From assembly GCA_033765345.1 (NCBI GenBank), contig JANRIC010000086.1:1-37074 (forward strand): DNA of 37,074 nt. The letters are read 5' to 3'. Source of the DNA: JANRIC01 sp033765345 (lineage in GTDB: Bacteria; Bacteroidota; Bacteroidia; Cytophagales; Microscillaceae). Position numbers and translations under genes: made by a program. This document shows, piece by piece, positions 24,181 through 33,490 of the stretch. A model generated the notes under the pieces. It was not told the DNA's origin. It ran no database searches and was given only the letters and a program-made list of their open reading frames with translations. Position 1 is the stretch's first letter, and every line of letters starts with the position of its first letter.

Positions 24181-24543
24181 TTATTTCTTCTTAGCTAGTA
24201 CAATGGTTTTTCCTTCCTGCTTGAAAGAAAACTTGTCTTTTTCAATTTTAACTTCGGCCATTGTTTCAGCTTTGTCACCTTCAGGAGTGATCGTGACAGA
24301 CTTGCCGTCTTCACTTACAGTGAACTTTCCTTTTTGGCTTAGACCACCTGCTGCTGATCTTTCAAATGAACCGTCTTTAGAAAAAGTAATTGAAACGCTT
24401 TTCTCAGCATCTGTCAATTCTTCACCCTCTACACTTTCTAATTGCCAAGAACCTAAGATAACATCTTTAGTGCCTTTCTTTTTGCAACTAGTAACGGTAA
24501 CAAACAAAGCAAAGATCAGAAATGTATAAAGTACTCTTTTCAT
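24181..24543 (-). CDS. Small lipocalin-like lipoprotein
   Basis: A 120-residue protein. The signal peptide has lipobox TVTSC with Cys20 as the lipidated residue, followed by KKKG. The mature part begins ILGSWQLESVEGEEL and runs through short beta-strands (VSITFSKDGSFE, GKFTVSEDGKSVTITPEGD, FSFKQEGKTIVLAKK). This is the pattern of the lipocalin-like/DUF families common in Bacteroidota (GxW near the start, repeated strand-turn units). It would be periplasmic or at the outer membrane; the ligand is unknown. It is the first gene before the TlpA-like thioredoxin gene. Confidence 0.8.
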   Translation of the reverse strand: MKRVLYTFLIFALFVTVTSCKKKGTKDVILGSWQLESVEGEELTDAEKSVSITFSKDGSFERSAAGGLSQKGKFTVSEDGKSVTITPEGDKAETMAEVKIEKDKFSFKQEGKTIVLAKKK

Positions 24544-24882
24544 AATTTTTTTGTTTTTGGTTAAATGCTCAAAACGGTCACAATATAGTCATAAATATTA
24601 ATTCGCAAACAAAGGTCTGACTAAATTTTATGATTAAATAACATTGGAAATATGGAACATTTATGCGTATCTTTCCGTGATGAGAACATCAAATTATTTA
24701 TGTATGCTCATAACAATGTGATTTTCCGAAACTTTAGCTTTTAATTCATTCAAAACTTGCCCAAAAGGGTCTTATAGGATAATTCAATTTAATCTGGGTA
24801 TAAGTTTAGATAGTTTGCATTTTTTTCGGAATTTTGCCAGAAGATCATACATAAAGTATTTAAAATCAATTAATCAACATTC
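24544..24882. other. 339-bp divergent intergenic region
   Basis: It lies between the lipocalin-like and TerC genes and holds copy B of the dispersed repeat (24719-24804). No open frame or RNA gene seen. Confidence 0.55.
24719..24804 (+). repeat. Dispersed intergenic repeat, copy B
   Basis: It begins TGATTTTCCGAAACTTTAGC and ends AATCTGGGTATAA, matching the ends of copy A at 1610-1699 with about 85 bases between the same landmarks. The centre differs (CTTGCCCAAAAGGGTC). It lies about 80 bp before the TerC start. Confidence 0.65.
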
Positions 24883-25647
24883 ATGGATTTATTCACTACC
24901 GATGCATTCATTAGTCTTGTCACCCTTACCTTTATGGAGATTATTCTTGGGATAGACAATGTGGTTTTTATTGCCATTATCGCCGGCAAGTTGCCCAAAG
25001 ATCAACAAGATAAAGCCCGCACCCTGGGTTTGATTTTGGCTTTGATCCCAAGAGTGGTACTATTGATGTTTATTTCCTGGTTGATTCATCTAAAAGACTA
25101 TCTGGTAGATTTTACGGCTTTAGGTTATCACATTCAACTGACTGAAAAAGGGGTGGTGCTGATGGCAGGAGGTTTGTTTCTATTATACAAAAGCACCTCT
25201 GAGATTCACGAAAAGCTGGAAGGTGATGAAAAAAACAATTTAAAAGCCAGACAGATTTCCTTTGTCAATGCCATTATTCAGATTGTACTACTCAATATAG
25301 TATTTTCATTTGACTCCATCCTCACGGCTGTCGGGCTGGCCAATAAAGTAATTATTATGATCGTCGCCGTTATTTTGGCACTGATGGTTACTTTGGTTTT
25401 TGCTGGTAAGATCAGTGATTTTGTAGAGGCACACCCTACCGTCAAGATGTTGGCACTTTCATTTCTGCTTTTAATTGGATTTTTATTGATTACCGAATCC
25501 TTTATTGTCAATGGGCATGAAGTTCACGTACCCAAAGGTTATATTTACTTTGCGATGGCATTCTCATTATTTGTGGAAATTTTAAATTTAAGGGCAAGGC
25601 ATAAATCTGATCCGGTCAAGCTTAAAAACACTTATCAGGACGAATAA
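24883..25647 (+). CDS. TerC-family integral membrane protein
   Basis: A 254-residue membrane protein with about seven helices. TerC signatures are visible: FMEIILGIDNVVFIAIIAGKLP near residues 18-38 and NIVFSFDSILTAVGL near 140-154, each with the conserved acidic residue and Asp/Asn of the two-fold repeat. Other family members are linked to tellurite resistance and, more recently, to manganese export that supports exported metalloenzymes. The C-terminus is short and polar, without CBS or CorC domains. A small TerB-like gene follows after 9 bp, so they are probably co-transcribed. Confidence 0.92.
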   Translation: MDLFTTDAFISLVTLTFMEIILGIDNVVFIAIIAGKLPKDQQDKARTLGLILALIPRVVLLMFISWLIHLKDYLVDFTALGYHIQLTEKGVVLMAGGLFLLYKSTSEIHEKLEGDEKNNLKARQISFVNAIIQIVLLNIVFSFDSILTAVGLANKVIIMIVAVILALMVTLVFAGKISDFVEAHPTVKMLALSFLLLIGFLLITESFIVNGHEVHVPKGYIYFAMAFSLFVEILNLRARHKSDPVKLKNTYQDE

Positions 25648-25656
25648 AAACACGAT

Positions 25657-26118
25657 ATGTCTACCATAGAAAATTTATACGATCAATATATCAAGGAAAG
25701 AGGTGTAAACCTATCTCTGGAGCAGTTTACACTTTTTGCTACTTTTTTTCCTACGCTATTGGTCATTCTCAGTGACGGTACGATGGATTCGGGAGAAGAT
25801 ATGCACTTAAAGAGGCTTTCCAACAATCTAGCCAGTGCTTTTGTGGCTGACGGCTTGGGGGTAAGGCGCATTGAGGAGCTAAAAGGCATCTTCTCTCTGG
25901 AATTCGATTATTTGATCAAAAATATTGAGCAGTGGAAAGAGTTATTTTTAATCGCTTTAAAAAATCACCTACATCATTATCCTGAAAGCAAAGAAACCGT
26001 TTTGGATACCTTACATCTGTTTGCAGAAACCTCTGAGGATGTCGATGATGCCGAAAACGATATGATTCAATACCTGATTGAGAAATTAGATTTGATTGAC
26101 AATTCATCACACGTTTAA
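25657..26118 (+). CDS. Small acidic helical protein, possibly TerB-like
   Basis: A 153-residue soluble all-helical protein. No firm family can be named, but features recall TerB/tellurite-resistance helical bundles: FFPTLLVILSDGTMDSGEDMHL near residues 30-51, with acidic residues after a hydrophobic helix, and DVDDAENDMIQYLIEKLDLI near the C-terminus. The acidic pairs could bind a metal. It starts 9 bp after terC, which supports a shared role. Its TAA directly abuts the stop of the convergent PyrR-like gene with no intervening base. Confidence 0.65.
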   Translation: MSTIENLYDQYIKERGVNLSLEQFTLFATFFPTLLVILSDGTMDSGEDMHLKRLSNNLASAFVADGLGVRRIEELKGIFSLEFDYLIKNIEQWKELFLIALKNHLHHYPESKETVLDTLHLFAETSEDVDDAENDMIQYLIEKLDLIDNSSHV

Positions 26119-26628
26119 TCAGGATAAAAACACTCCAAAATTTTCTTCTTCTAAAAATACATCAATGTGCTCGTGGATGGTTGTAGATAAGGAATAACCC
26201 ACATAATCGGCAGAAATGGGGAAATTTTTATGTTTTCGGTCTACCAATACGACGGTACGGAGTTTTCTGACCCTTACGTCCAGAAATGGTTTTAGGCTGT
26301 AGAGCAAAGTACGCCCTGTATTGAGTACATCATCTACGACAATGATGGTTTTGTTGGCGATCTCTTGTATATCTACATTAAGCAATACATCACTTTGCAC
26401 AGGTTGCATTTTATCCAAACTGACCTGGATGAGCTTGGTACGAAGCCTTGTTTGTGCATAAAATTCCTGCTGAAGTATCTGCGCCAATAAATAGCCGCTT
26501 CCTTTAATCCCAGCAAAAACAATATCTTGTTCCTGATAATTGTCTTCATAAATCTGAAAAGCGATACGTCGGATCTTTTGTTGAATCTGCTCTTGATTCA
26601 GGATTATATTTTGAGGGTTATTTGTCAT
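26119..26628 (-). CDS. PyrR-like phosphoribosyltransferase
   Basis: A 169-residue type I phosphoribosyltransferase. The PRPP-binding loop is TIIVVDDVLNTGRTLLYSL. Following segments VVLVDRKHKNFPISADYVGYSLSTT closely resemble PyrR (VDRGHRELPIRADYVGK), which is a uracil phosphoribosyltransferase and, in Firmicutes, a pyr attenuator-binding protein. The ATG at 26628 is chosen over a frame extending to 26844. The extra 72 residues are not protein-like for this family, and a promoter lies just upstream of the ATG. No pyr gene or leader is nearby, so a regulatory role here is not supported by context. Confidence 0.85.
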   Translation of the reverse strand: MTNNPQNIILNQEQIQQKIRRIAFQIYEDNYQEQDIVFAGIKGSGYLLAQILQQEFYAQTRLRTKLIQVSLDKMQPVQSDVLLNVDIQEIANKTIIVVDDVLNTGRTLLYSLKPFLDVRVRKLRTVVLVDRKHKNFPISADYVGYSLSTTIHEHIDVFLEEENFGVFLS

Positions 26629-26646
26629 AATTTGCTTTGTGTTTTT

Positions 26647-26677
26647 CAAACTTAAGAATTTTACAAGAAATTGAAAA
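26647..26677 (-). promoter_or_regulatory. Probable promoter of the PyrR-like gene
   Basis: On the minus strand TTTT (26677-26674) and TAAGTTTG (26654-26647) are spaced by 19 bases. Transcription would begin only a short distance before the ATG at 26628, supporting that start. Confidence 0.5.
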
Positions 26678-26856
26678 AACTCTCTTACATTTACTTTGCA
26701 ATCTATGCCGATATTAAAGTGATTAGCAGGATTTTTCTGATTAATTCCTTTGATTTTAGGCAATATAGCGTAAAGTAAAGGCTTCCCTAAGAGGGTCGTG
26801 TTTTTGATTCTTAAAAAAACGCTTCGGTTTGAGTATACAATCAATCTTGATCATCT

Positions 26857-27537
26857 ATGCTGCGTGAATTTATCTCTATGTTATTCCCGGATTTTTGCCT
26901 GGCTTGCCATGAAGCTTTGGTAAGGGGGGAAGTCATGATTTGTACTTCTTGTCGTTATAACTTACCTCAGACAGATTATCACCTTCATCCCGAAAACGAA
27001 CTCCTGGCCAAGTTTAGCAGCAAATTTCTCTTAAAATATACCCTGGCTTATTTGAAGTTTACCAAAAACGGCCAAGTACAACGCCTGATGCACGCGCTTA
27101 AATACAATGCCTCTCCGGAAGTAGGAGAAATCCTGGGGCATTGGTACGGTCACATTCTCAAAGAACATCAATTTGACCAAGAGTTCGACGGGATCGTACC
27201 CGTGCCTCTTCACCCAGATAAACTCAAAAAAAGGGGGTATAATCAAAGTGCCTGCTTTGCGAAGGGTTTGTCGGAAAGTCTGGAAATTCCCGTCTGGGAA
27301 AATGCCCTAGCCAGATCCAAAGTCACCGAAAGCCAAACCCGGAAAGGGAAGCTAGAGCGGTGGTATAATGTCAAAGACGTGTTTGTAGTCCCTGAGCCTG
27401 CCTTGGTTACTGATTGCAGGCTTTTGCTAGTAGATGATGTACTTACCACTGGCTCAACCCTGGAATCATGTTTGGATATATTACATCGGTATCAAAGCCG
27501 AGAGTTAAGTATCGCTACGATTGCTGTGGCGCAGTAA
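26857..27537 (+). CDS. comF: ComF-family phosphoribosyltransferase-like protein
   Basis: A 226-residue protein of the ComF family, cytoplasmic helpers of DNA uptake and recombination. An N-terminal zinc finger has Cys14, Cys17, Cys29 and Cys32 (CLAC...CTSC). The phosphoribosyltransferase-like domain includes YGHILKEH, the conserved VPVPLHPDKLKKRGYNQS and the PRPP motif LLLVDDVLTTGSTLESC. The length and order are typical. It is divergent from the PyrR-like gene (228 bp). It ends 51 bp from a convergent methyltransferase gene; the gap contains the direct repeat GTCTATGGAC (27552-27561, 27566-27575). Confidence 0.93.
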   Translation: MLREFISMLFPDFCLACHEALVRGEVMICTSCRYNLPQTDYHLHPENELLAKFSSKFLLKYTLAYLKFTKNGQVQRLMHALKYNASPEVGEILGHWYGHILKEHQFDQEFDGIVPVPLHPDKLKKRGYNQSACFAKGLSESLEIPVWENALARSKVTESQTRKGKLERWYNVKDVFVVPEPALVTDCRLLLVDDVLTTGSTLESCLDILHRYQSRELSIATIAVAQ

Positions 27538-27588
27538 CTTCGGCATTGGATGTCTATGGACGATGGTCTATGGACTATCGACGGTGGA

Positions 27589-28422
27589 CTAAATATCAGA
27601 CTGATGATAGGCTACTCCCAGCCCACAGCCCGGATACCAGTGTTTTTTTGGTATTTCGTGGTGATAAAGAAATTTTCTATTGGTCTCGAGGGCAAAGTCT
27701 TGCAATTTGGCAGAAATATGGCTGTTATCACCAATGAGGATCGTATTTTTGTGTATATTATTTTGGATAACCCTGTATTCATCCATTTCATAGGTTTCTG
27801 AATGATCGCTGTCATTGATGAAGATGTCTATTTTTTCGGTAAATTTTTTTAAAGTCTCGATAGAGTCTCCATATAAAATTTCCCCATAATTGGCATAAGG
27901 TGCTTGAAGTAAATATCCTGCTCTGGGGTTGATGTCGGTGCCGTAATACCTTCCTGGAAAACCTTCTTCGGTATTTTTTTTCAGTGCGGCGGTGATTACA
28001 CAGCTACCAAGTCCTTTATCTACTCCGGTTTCAATGACTACTTTGGGTTTGGTGGCACGGATGATGGCATACCAACCCATTCTTCTGCCCAGTTTTACGT
28101 CTTTATCAGCTTTGAAACTTTCGGAGCTTGATTGATAGATATTCCAAATAAACTGCTGGAATGCCTGATCATTTTGAATTTCATCTACATAAGTTGCCAC
28201 CTCCTGAAAACTTTTATCGGTTACTTCTGCAACAAAACTTTTCATATACAGCATATTCAATTCCTCGAGGTCATATGTAAAGTTGGTGGTTTCCTTGGAT
28301 ACGATAAGCCATCTCAGGTAATTATAGATGGGTGTGAGGATAAAGGGAAGTGTTTTATAAAGTCTCAGAAAGATAAGCAGTATTCTTCCTATAAGGGGTA
28401 TTCTGGCTAAAAACCTTTTCAT
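27589..28422 (-). CDS. Class I SAM-dependent methyltransferase
   Basis: A 277-residue protein. The N-terminal 55 residues hold two hydrophobic, basic stretches (IPLIGRILLIFLRLYKTLPF and NYLRWLIVSK) that probably associate with the membrane. The Rossmann core shows motif I VVIETGVDKGLGSCVI, then YYGTDINPRAG, GEILYGDS and IDIFINDSDHSETYEMDEY. This last DSDH/Y segment is typical of the Methyltransf_24 group. The substrate is unknown; homologues are often linked to cell-surface or secondary metabolism. No glycosyltransferases are beside it. Confidence 0.82.
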   Translation of the reverse strand: MKRFLARIPLIGRILLIFLRLYKTLPFILTPIYNYLRWLIVSKETTNFTYDLEELNMLYMKSFVAEVTDKSFQEVATYVDEIQNDQAFQQFIWNIYQSSSESFKADKDVKLGRRMGWYAIIRATKPKVVIETGVDKGLGSCVITAALKKNTEEGFPGRYYGTDINPRAGYLLQAPYANYGEILYGDSIETLKKFTEKIDIFINDSDHSETYEMDEYRVIQNNIHKNTILIGDNSHISAKLQDFALETNRKFLYHHEIPKKHWYPGCGLGVAYHQSDI

Positions 28423-28564
28423 ATAATTATTTTACCAATAAAAATTTCCAGGTGAATCAAAATTTGACCACAAAACAAGTAAATTTTTACATAATAAAGT
28501 CATTCTCCGGAAAATTTTCCTGGTGTACCTCTGCTATGCGCTGATGTGGTTTGGCTATAAAAAT

Positions 28565-28594
28565 AAAAAAGGAGACTCAAGAGCCTCCTTTTTT
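28565..28594 (-). terminator. Rho-independent terminator of gldJ
   Basis: Stem AAAAAAGGAG/CTCCTTTTTT (28565-28574, 28585-28594) with an extra CTC-AA-GAG inner stem. On the minus strand it runs into a T-rich tail. It starts 18 bp after the gldJ stop. Confidence 0.88.
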
Positions 28595-28612
28595 GTGACA
28601 AATAATTTTCTT

Positions 28613-30016
28613 TTATTTTTTACCTTGAGTACGTCGGTTTTCTCCGTTATGTTCTCCGGCCATAATCATGGCACATCGGAAACCGATATGTGATCGGCGT
28701 TCATTTTTATCCAGGAATCTTCTGGTTCCGGGAGAACACCAATAAGCTACGTCTTTCCAGGAACCGCCCTTGTACACACGCACGTTGTCGTCGATCAAAG
28801 AGTTGGGATTACCTCCACTAGCAGGGTTATTGGGGTCAACGGCAGGGTTATAAGGGTTGACACCATTATTGGCAGCAGTAGCAATGGCAGGGTCAAGATA
28901 CACAGATTTGGTAGTATCAGAATGAAGCTTAATACTATCGAGGCGTTGTCTGCGGATAGGGTTAAGATCATCGACATCGATAAAGGCTAGAGGGCGGTAT
29001 ACGTCTTCTACCCATTCGCTTACGTTGCCACCCATGTTGTACAAGCCATAGTCATTGGGTGGATAGGCAAAAATGTATTCGGTAATCAAAGCCCCGTCGT
29101 TGAGTTTTCCGGCGATACCGGCATAGTCACCGCGTCCGCGTTTGAAGTTAGCGAGCATAAAACCCATTTCATAGTTACGGGTATCATAGGGATTACGCAC
29201 GGCGTGTCCGTCCCAGGGATAGATACGTCCATTGGCTTGGTTTTCGTCATTATATTGCGTACCAATCAAAGCTTTTGCAGCGTATTCCCATTCAGCTTCT
29301 GTGGGGAGGCGATAATCGGGTACCACGAATCCAGATTCCAAAGGAATTTTTTGGCCAGATACGAAATCAGGGAGAGATTCAATTTCACCTCTTTTTTCAG
29401 CATCTTTTGCTAGGTTTTCGTTGACGATCATGGTTCTCCAACGGCAGAAGTCTTTGGCTTGAATCCAGGATACACCTACTACGGGGAAAAATCGGAAACC
29501 TGGGTAACGGAGATAGTTGGCTACATAAGGGTCGTTGTAAGCCAATTCGCTTGCCCAGACGGTAGTGTCGGGAAGAAGAACCTGAGAGCGATACGTTTCC
29601 AAATCGGTAAAACCTTCGGGCAAACGATCGGCATTTTCAGGTTTTTCGTAGTAAGCCATATATTCCAACCAGTGGATATTGGCAATTTCGGTTTGATCCA
29701 TAAAGAAAGACTGAATACTGACAGCACGCTCTACGTTGTCACGAGTACTGAGTATATCTTCTTCGCTAGAACCCATGGTAAATCTTCCTCCCTCGATAAA
29801 AATCAAGTTGGGAGCATCCGGTTGGCCTTCGTATTCATTGACCGTAAAGCTGTTGTTAGGATCGTCTTCATCGTTATAACTTACCCCGGTCACCATACTT
29901 GCTTTACCGGGATCAGTACTGGTAGGGAGTTGCTCTTTTTTACCGCATGAGGTAATGAAGAATACACCCAACAGTAAAAAGCAAACAATTTGACTTGTTA
30001 AGAACCTTTTATTCAT
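28613..30016 (-). CDS. gldJ: Gliding motility / type IX secretion lipoprotein GldJ
   Basis: A 467-residue lipoprotein: signal peptide ending ITSC with Cys24. A linker (TGVSYNDEDDPNNSF) leads to a formylglycine-generating-enzyme-like domain: LIFIEGGRFTMGSSEED near residue 72, VGVSWIQAKDFCRWR, YRLPTEAEWEYAAKA, MGGNVSEWVEDVYRP and KGGSWKD...GFRC at the end. GldJ and GldK share this fold without known enzyme activity; they belong to the gliding/type IX secretion apparatus of Bacteroidota. GldJ is preferred because of the TG(V/W)xYND linker and the lack of gldLMN downstream, where gldK would be expected. It is single, with its own terminator. Confidence 0.85.
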   Translation of the reverse strand: MNKRFLTSQIVCFLLLGVFFITSCGKKEQLPTSTDPGKASMVTGVSYNDEDDPNNSFTVNEYEGQPDAPNLIFIEGGRFTMGSSEEDILSTRDNVERAVSIQSFFMDQTEIANIHWLEYMAYYEKPENADRLPEGFTDLETYRSQVLLPDTTVWASELAYNDPYVANYLRYPGFRFFPVVGVSWIQAKDFCRWRTMIVNENLAKDAEKRGEIESLPDFVSGQKIPLESGFVVPDYRLPTEAEWEYAAKALIGTQYNDENQANGRIYPWDGHAVRNPYDTRNYEMGFMLANFKRGRGDYAGIAGKLNDGALITEYIFAYPPNDYGLYNMGGNVSEWVEDVYRPLAFIDVDDLNPIRRQRLDSIKLHSDTTKSVYLDPAIATAANNGVNPYNPAVDPNNPASGGNPNSLIDDNVRVYKGGSWKDVAYWCSPGTRRFLDKNERRSHIGFRCAMIMAGEHNGENRRTQGKK

Positions 30017-30130
30017 GACCTGTTAACTTTTATTAAAATTAGCCTTTAAAATTTATAAATTATGATTATTGTTTTGAGTTTATGAATGCTCATACACGAA
30101 TAATGCCAAGCAGGCACTACTAGATAAACG

Positions 30131-33100
30131 TCATAATATATCAGATAGTATCTGAATGGCTTCCTGAATCGAGTTTACGTGTGTAAAGATAATAATTGGT
30201 TTATTATTTACCTCTTTTAACCTGGCCTTTTGCGGATTTTTTTGTAAATAATCAATCACTTTACTAAAGATTTCAGAATTAAAATAGGCTTCATTTTCAG
30301 AATTAAAATAACCTTTTATCGTTTCGTTTTTTAAGGTAAGCTTTTCCAGACGAAGTTCTTCTGCTTTCCAGCGTAATTTCACGGTTTCTATCAAGTCCTT
30401 TACTTCGTTTGGGAGCGGTCCGAAGCGATCCAGGAGCGATTCTTTAAAATCTTCTAACGTTTGAAGGTCTTTAATGTTGTCCAGTTGGGCATATAAACTT
30501 AGTCTTTCGGAGATATTACGTACATAGTCTTCGGGAATAAGGATTTGGAGGTCTGTTTCGATGTTACAGTCATTTCTGAGTTCTTTGACTTCAAATTCGT
30601 GCAAAAACAGGTCTTTGAATTGGGTTTCTTTGAGTTCTCTGACTGCATCATCCAGGATTTTGTGGTAGGTTTCGAAACCTAGATCATTGATAAAGCCGCT
30701 TTGTTCGGCACCTAGTAGGTTTCCGGCTCCTCGGATATCCAAATCTCTCATAGCTACTTTAAATCCATCCCCCAAGTCCGAAAATTCTTCTAAGGCCGCA
30801 AGCCTTTTGCGAGACTCGACACTTAATAAAGTAGAAGCTGGCGCCAGCAAATAACAAAAAGCCTTCCGGTTGGAACGCCCTACCCGCCCTCTCATCTGGT
30901 GCAAGTCGGCCAATCCAAAGGCATGAGCCATATTGATCATGATGGTATTGGCATTGGGGATGTCTAACCCTGACTCGATGATATTGGTAGAGACGAGTAC
31001 ATCGTATTCTCCTTCAATAAATTTCATCATGACTTTCTCGAGGCGCGTGCCCTCCATTTGTCCGTGGGCTACGCCGATACGAGCATTTGGCACAAGGCGT
31101 AGGATGATATTGGCGATTGCTTCGATGTCACTGACTCGGTTATGGACAAAATACACCTGCCCCCCTCTTCGGAGCTCATAACTAATGGCATCTCGGAGAA
31201 TTTCTTCATTAAAGGTGTGTGTTTGTGTAGTCACTGGTTGTCGGTTGGGGGGTGGGGTTGCGATGATGGATAAATCTCTGGCGCCCATGAGTGAAAAGTG
31301 CAAAGTTCTAGGGATAGGGGTTGCTGTGAGTGTGAGCACATCTACGTTGACCCGCATTTCTTTGAGTTTTTCTTTGGTTTTCACGCCGAATTTTTGTTCT
31401 TCATCAATGATTAAAAGCCCTAAATCTTTAAATTTTACGTCTTTTCCTACGATTCGGTGGGTTCCGATGAGGATTTGAATTTCTCCTTCTTTGAGTTCGC
31501 GAAGGGTTTCTTTGACCCGGTTGGCAGATTTAAATCGGTTGATATAATCCACTTTGCAGGGGAAATCCGCCAATCTTTCTTTGAAGGTACGGTAGTGCTG
31601 CATGGCCAGGATGGTAGTAGGCACAAGTACAGCCACTTGTTTATTGTCACAAACAGCTTTAAAAGCTGCCCGGATAGCTACTTCGGTTTTACCAAAGCCT
31701 ACGTCACCGCATACGAGGCGATCCATGGGGTGGGCTTGTTCCATATCTTGTTTGACCTGCGAGGTAGCTTTTGCCTGGTCGGGTGTATCTTCATACATAA
31801 AAGAAGACTCCAGCTCCATTTGCAGAAAGCTATCTTTACTAAAAGGGAAGCCTGGGGCGGCTTTTCGTTTGGCGTATAGTTCAATTAAATCTTTGGCAAT
31901 ATCCTGAACCTGTTTTTTAATTTTTTTCTTTTTGTTGTCCCATTCTTGAGAGCCGAGTTTGCTGATTGAGGGCACAGCACCGTCTTTGCCGCTGTATTTG
32001 GATATTTTATGAAGTGAGTGAATATTGACATATAGCAGGTCATTATCCCGATACACCAGACGGATGGCTTCCTGTTCTTTGCCGTTGACATCTATTTTTT
32101 CCAGCCCGGCAAATCGGCCGATTCCATAGTCAATATGCGTGACATAATCTCCGGGATGCAGGGTATTTAATTCTTTGAGTGTGATTGCCTTTGATCTTTT
32201 GAAAGGTTCTTTGGTTTTGTAGCGGTGGTATCTTTCAAAAATTTGATGATCTGTATAACAAGCGATTTTGAGGTTTTTGTCGATAAATCCTTGTCTGAGG
32301 GCAATTCCGAGGGTTTGGTATTTGAGCCTGGGGTCTAATTCGGAGAAGATATTGCGAAGGCGTTCGGTTTGTTTGAATGAGTCGGAAGCGATAATATTGC
32401 TTAGGTGCCTGCTTTGGTTTTCGTTGAGGTTATCAATAAGTAGATCGACATTTTTATGAAAAGATGGCTGTGGGGAAGCCTGAAACTCTACGGTATGGTC
32501 TGCTTTCAGAAAAAACTTTTTACCCATCTCGACACATTTGTATTTTAAGATTTGTTTTTGGATCGAGGCACGGGTCTCGAATAATACTTCAGGGTCGCTA
32601 ATTACTTGTGTATTGCCGCTTTTGGCCAGAATATTTTCAAAATCGGCGGATACACGTTCGAAATATTTTTCTGTTACATCCAAGCAATGCTCTACATCTT
32701 TGATCCAAAGCAAAGTATTGTTGGGGATAAAATCCAGGAAAGACTCCCGCACCTCCTGGAGCAGTCTTGTCTGCACATTGGGGATGATGGATATAAATTT
32801 GAGATTTTCTACAGATAGCTGACTTTCAGGATTAAACGTACGAATACTTTCTATTTCATCGCCAAAAAACTCAAGTCTATAGGGCAAGTCAGAGGCGAAG
32901 GAGTAAATATCAAAGATTCCGCCACGAATGGCAAACTGACCGGGTTCGTAGACAAAATCTGTTTTTTCAAAATCATACGTTGTAAGTACTTCGGCAATAA
33001 ACTCCATATCTATTTTTTCACCTACTTTGGCCACAAAAGTGTTGTCCAATAAAGACTTTTTATTGATTACTTTCTCTACCAGGGCTTCTGGATAAGTTGC

Positions 33101-33490
33101 AATCAAAAAATTTTGTCCACTTTTCGCATGTATTTGATTTACAAAGCTTAACACTTCTGATCTTTGTAAGATATTGGCGTTTTCTACTTCCTCGAACTGA
33201 TACGGTCTTTTATAAGAAGCAGGGAAGAGGTAAACTTCTTGCGGGTGAAGTAGATTTTGAAGGTCATTTTGAAAGTAAAAGGCCTCTTCTTTATCGTGTA
33301 GAATAAATATAAAGTTGGCTGGTTTTTTTGCCTGCCTGTTTAAATTAAATAGGGCTCCTCCCAATACGGCATCCATACTCCCCACTAATCCTTTTAGATG
33401 TAATCTACTTGTAGATCCATCTATATATTGGGCGATGAGCTGGGTCAGGCTGTCCGATTGATAAAGATTTACTAAATCTTTTGCGTTCAC
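30131..33490 (-). CDS. mfd: Transcription-repair coupling factor
   Basis: Mfd displaces stalled RNA polymerase and recruits UvrA to damage. Length is 1119 residues. Domain order: degenerate UvrB-like module (1-340; the Walker A position reads LKGLVGSMDAVLGGAL), RNA-polymerase-interacting CarD/RID domain (440-505, LHPGDYVTHIDYGIGRF), translocase with Walker A CGDVGFGKTE (Lys601) and DEEQ (696-699), helicase motifs TATPIPRTL and QMRGRVGRS, and the C-terminal TRCF domain. The start is GTG (33490-33488), directly after an in-frame TGA; the next Met is residue 39, inside conserved sequence, so GTG must be used. Confidence 0.97.
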   Translation of the reverse strand: MNAKDLVNLYQSDSLTQLIAQYIDGSTSRLHLKGLVGSMDAVLGGALFNLNRQAKKPANFIFILHDKEEAFYFQNDLQNLLHPQEVYLFPASYKRPYQFEEVENANILQRSEVLSFVNQIHAKSGQNFLIATYPEALVEKVINKKSLLDNTFVAKVGEKIDMEFIAEVLTTYDFEKTDFVYEPGQFAIRGGIFDIYSFASDLPYRLEFFGDEIESIRTFNPESQLSVENLKFISIIPNVQTRLLQEVRESFLDFIPNNTLLWIKDVEHCLDVTEKYFERVSADFENILAKSGNTQVISDPEVLFETRASIQKQILKYKCVEMGKKFFLKADHTVEFQASPQPSFHKNVDLLIDNLNENQSRHLSNIIASDSFKQTERLRNIFSELDPRLKYQTLGIALRQGFIDKNLKIACYTDHQIFERYHRYKTKEPFKRSKAITLKELNTLHPGDYVTHIDYGIGRFAGLEKIDVNGKEQEAIRLVYRDNDLLYVNIHSLHKISKYSGKDGAVPSISKLGSQEWDNKKKKIKKQVQDIAKDLIELYAKRKAAPGFPFSKDSFLQMELESSFMYEDTPDQAKATSQVKQDMEQAHPMDRLVCGDVGFGKTEVAIRAAFKAVCDNKQVAVLVPTTILAMQHYRTFKERLADFPCKVDYINRFKSANRVKETLRELKEGEIQILIGTHRIVGKDVKFKDLGLLIIDEEQKFGVKTKEKLKEMRVNVDVLTLTATPIPRTLHFSLMGARDLSIIATPPPNRQPVTTQTHTFNEEILRDAISYELRRGGQVYFVHNRVSDIEAIANIILRLVPNARIGVAHGQMEGTRLEKVMMKFIEGEYDVLVSTNIIESGLDIPNANTIMINMAHAFGLADLHQMRGRVGRSNRKAFCYLLAPASTLLSVESRKRLAALEEFSDLGDGFKVAMRDLDIRGAGNLLGAEQSGFINDLGFETYHKILDDAVRELKETQFKDLFLHEFEVKELRNDCNIETDLQILIPEDYVRNISERLSLYAQLDNIKDLQTLEDFKESLLDRFGPLPNEVKDLIETVKLRWKAEELRLEKLTLKNETIKGYFNSENEAYFNSEIFSKVIDYLQKNPQKARLKEVNNKPIIIFTHVNSIQEAIQILSDIL

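Noticed and set aside
26629..26844. 72-residue N-terminal extension of the PyrR-like protein
   Set aside because: Family members start near the ATG at 26628 and a TAnnTTTG promoter lies inside the extension.
27538..27588. GTCTATGGAC direct repeat with a weak G-U hairpin between comF and the methyltransferase gene
   Set aside because: Short and imperfect; such CTATGG tracts are frequent in Bacteroidota spacers, so I do not list it separately.
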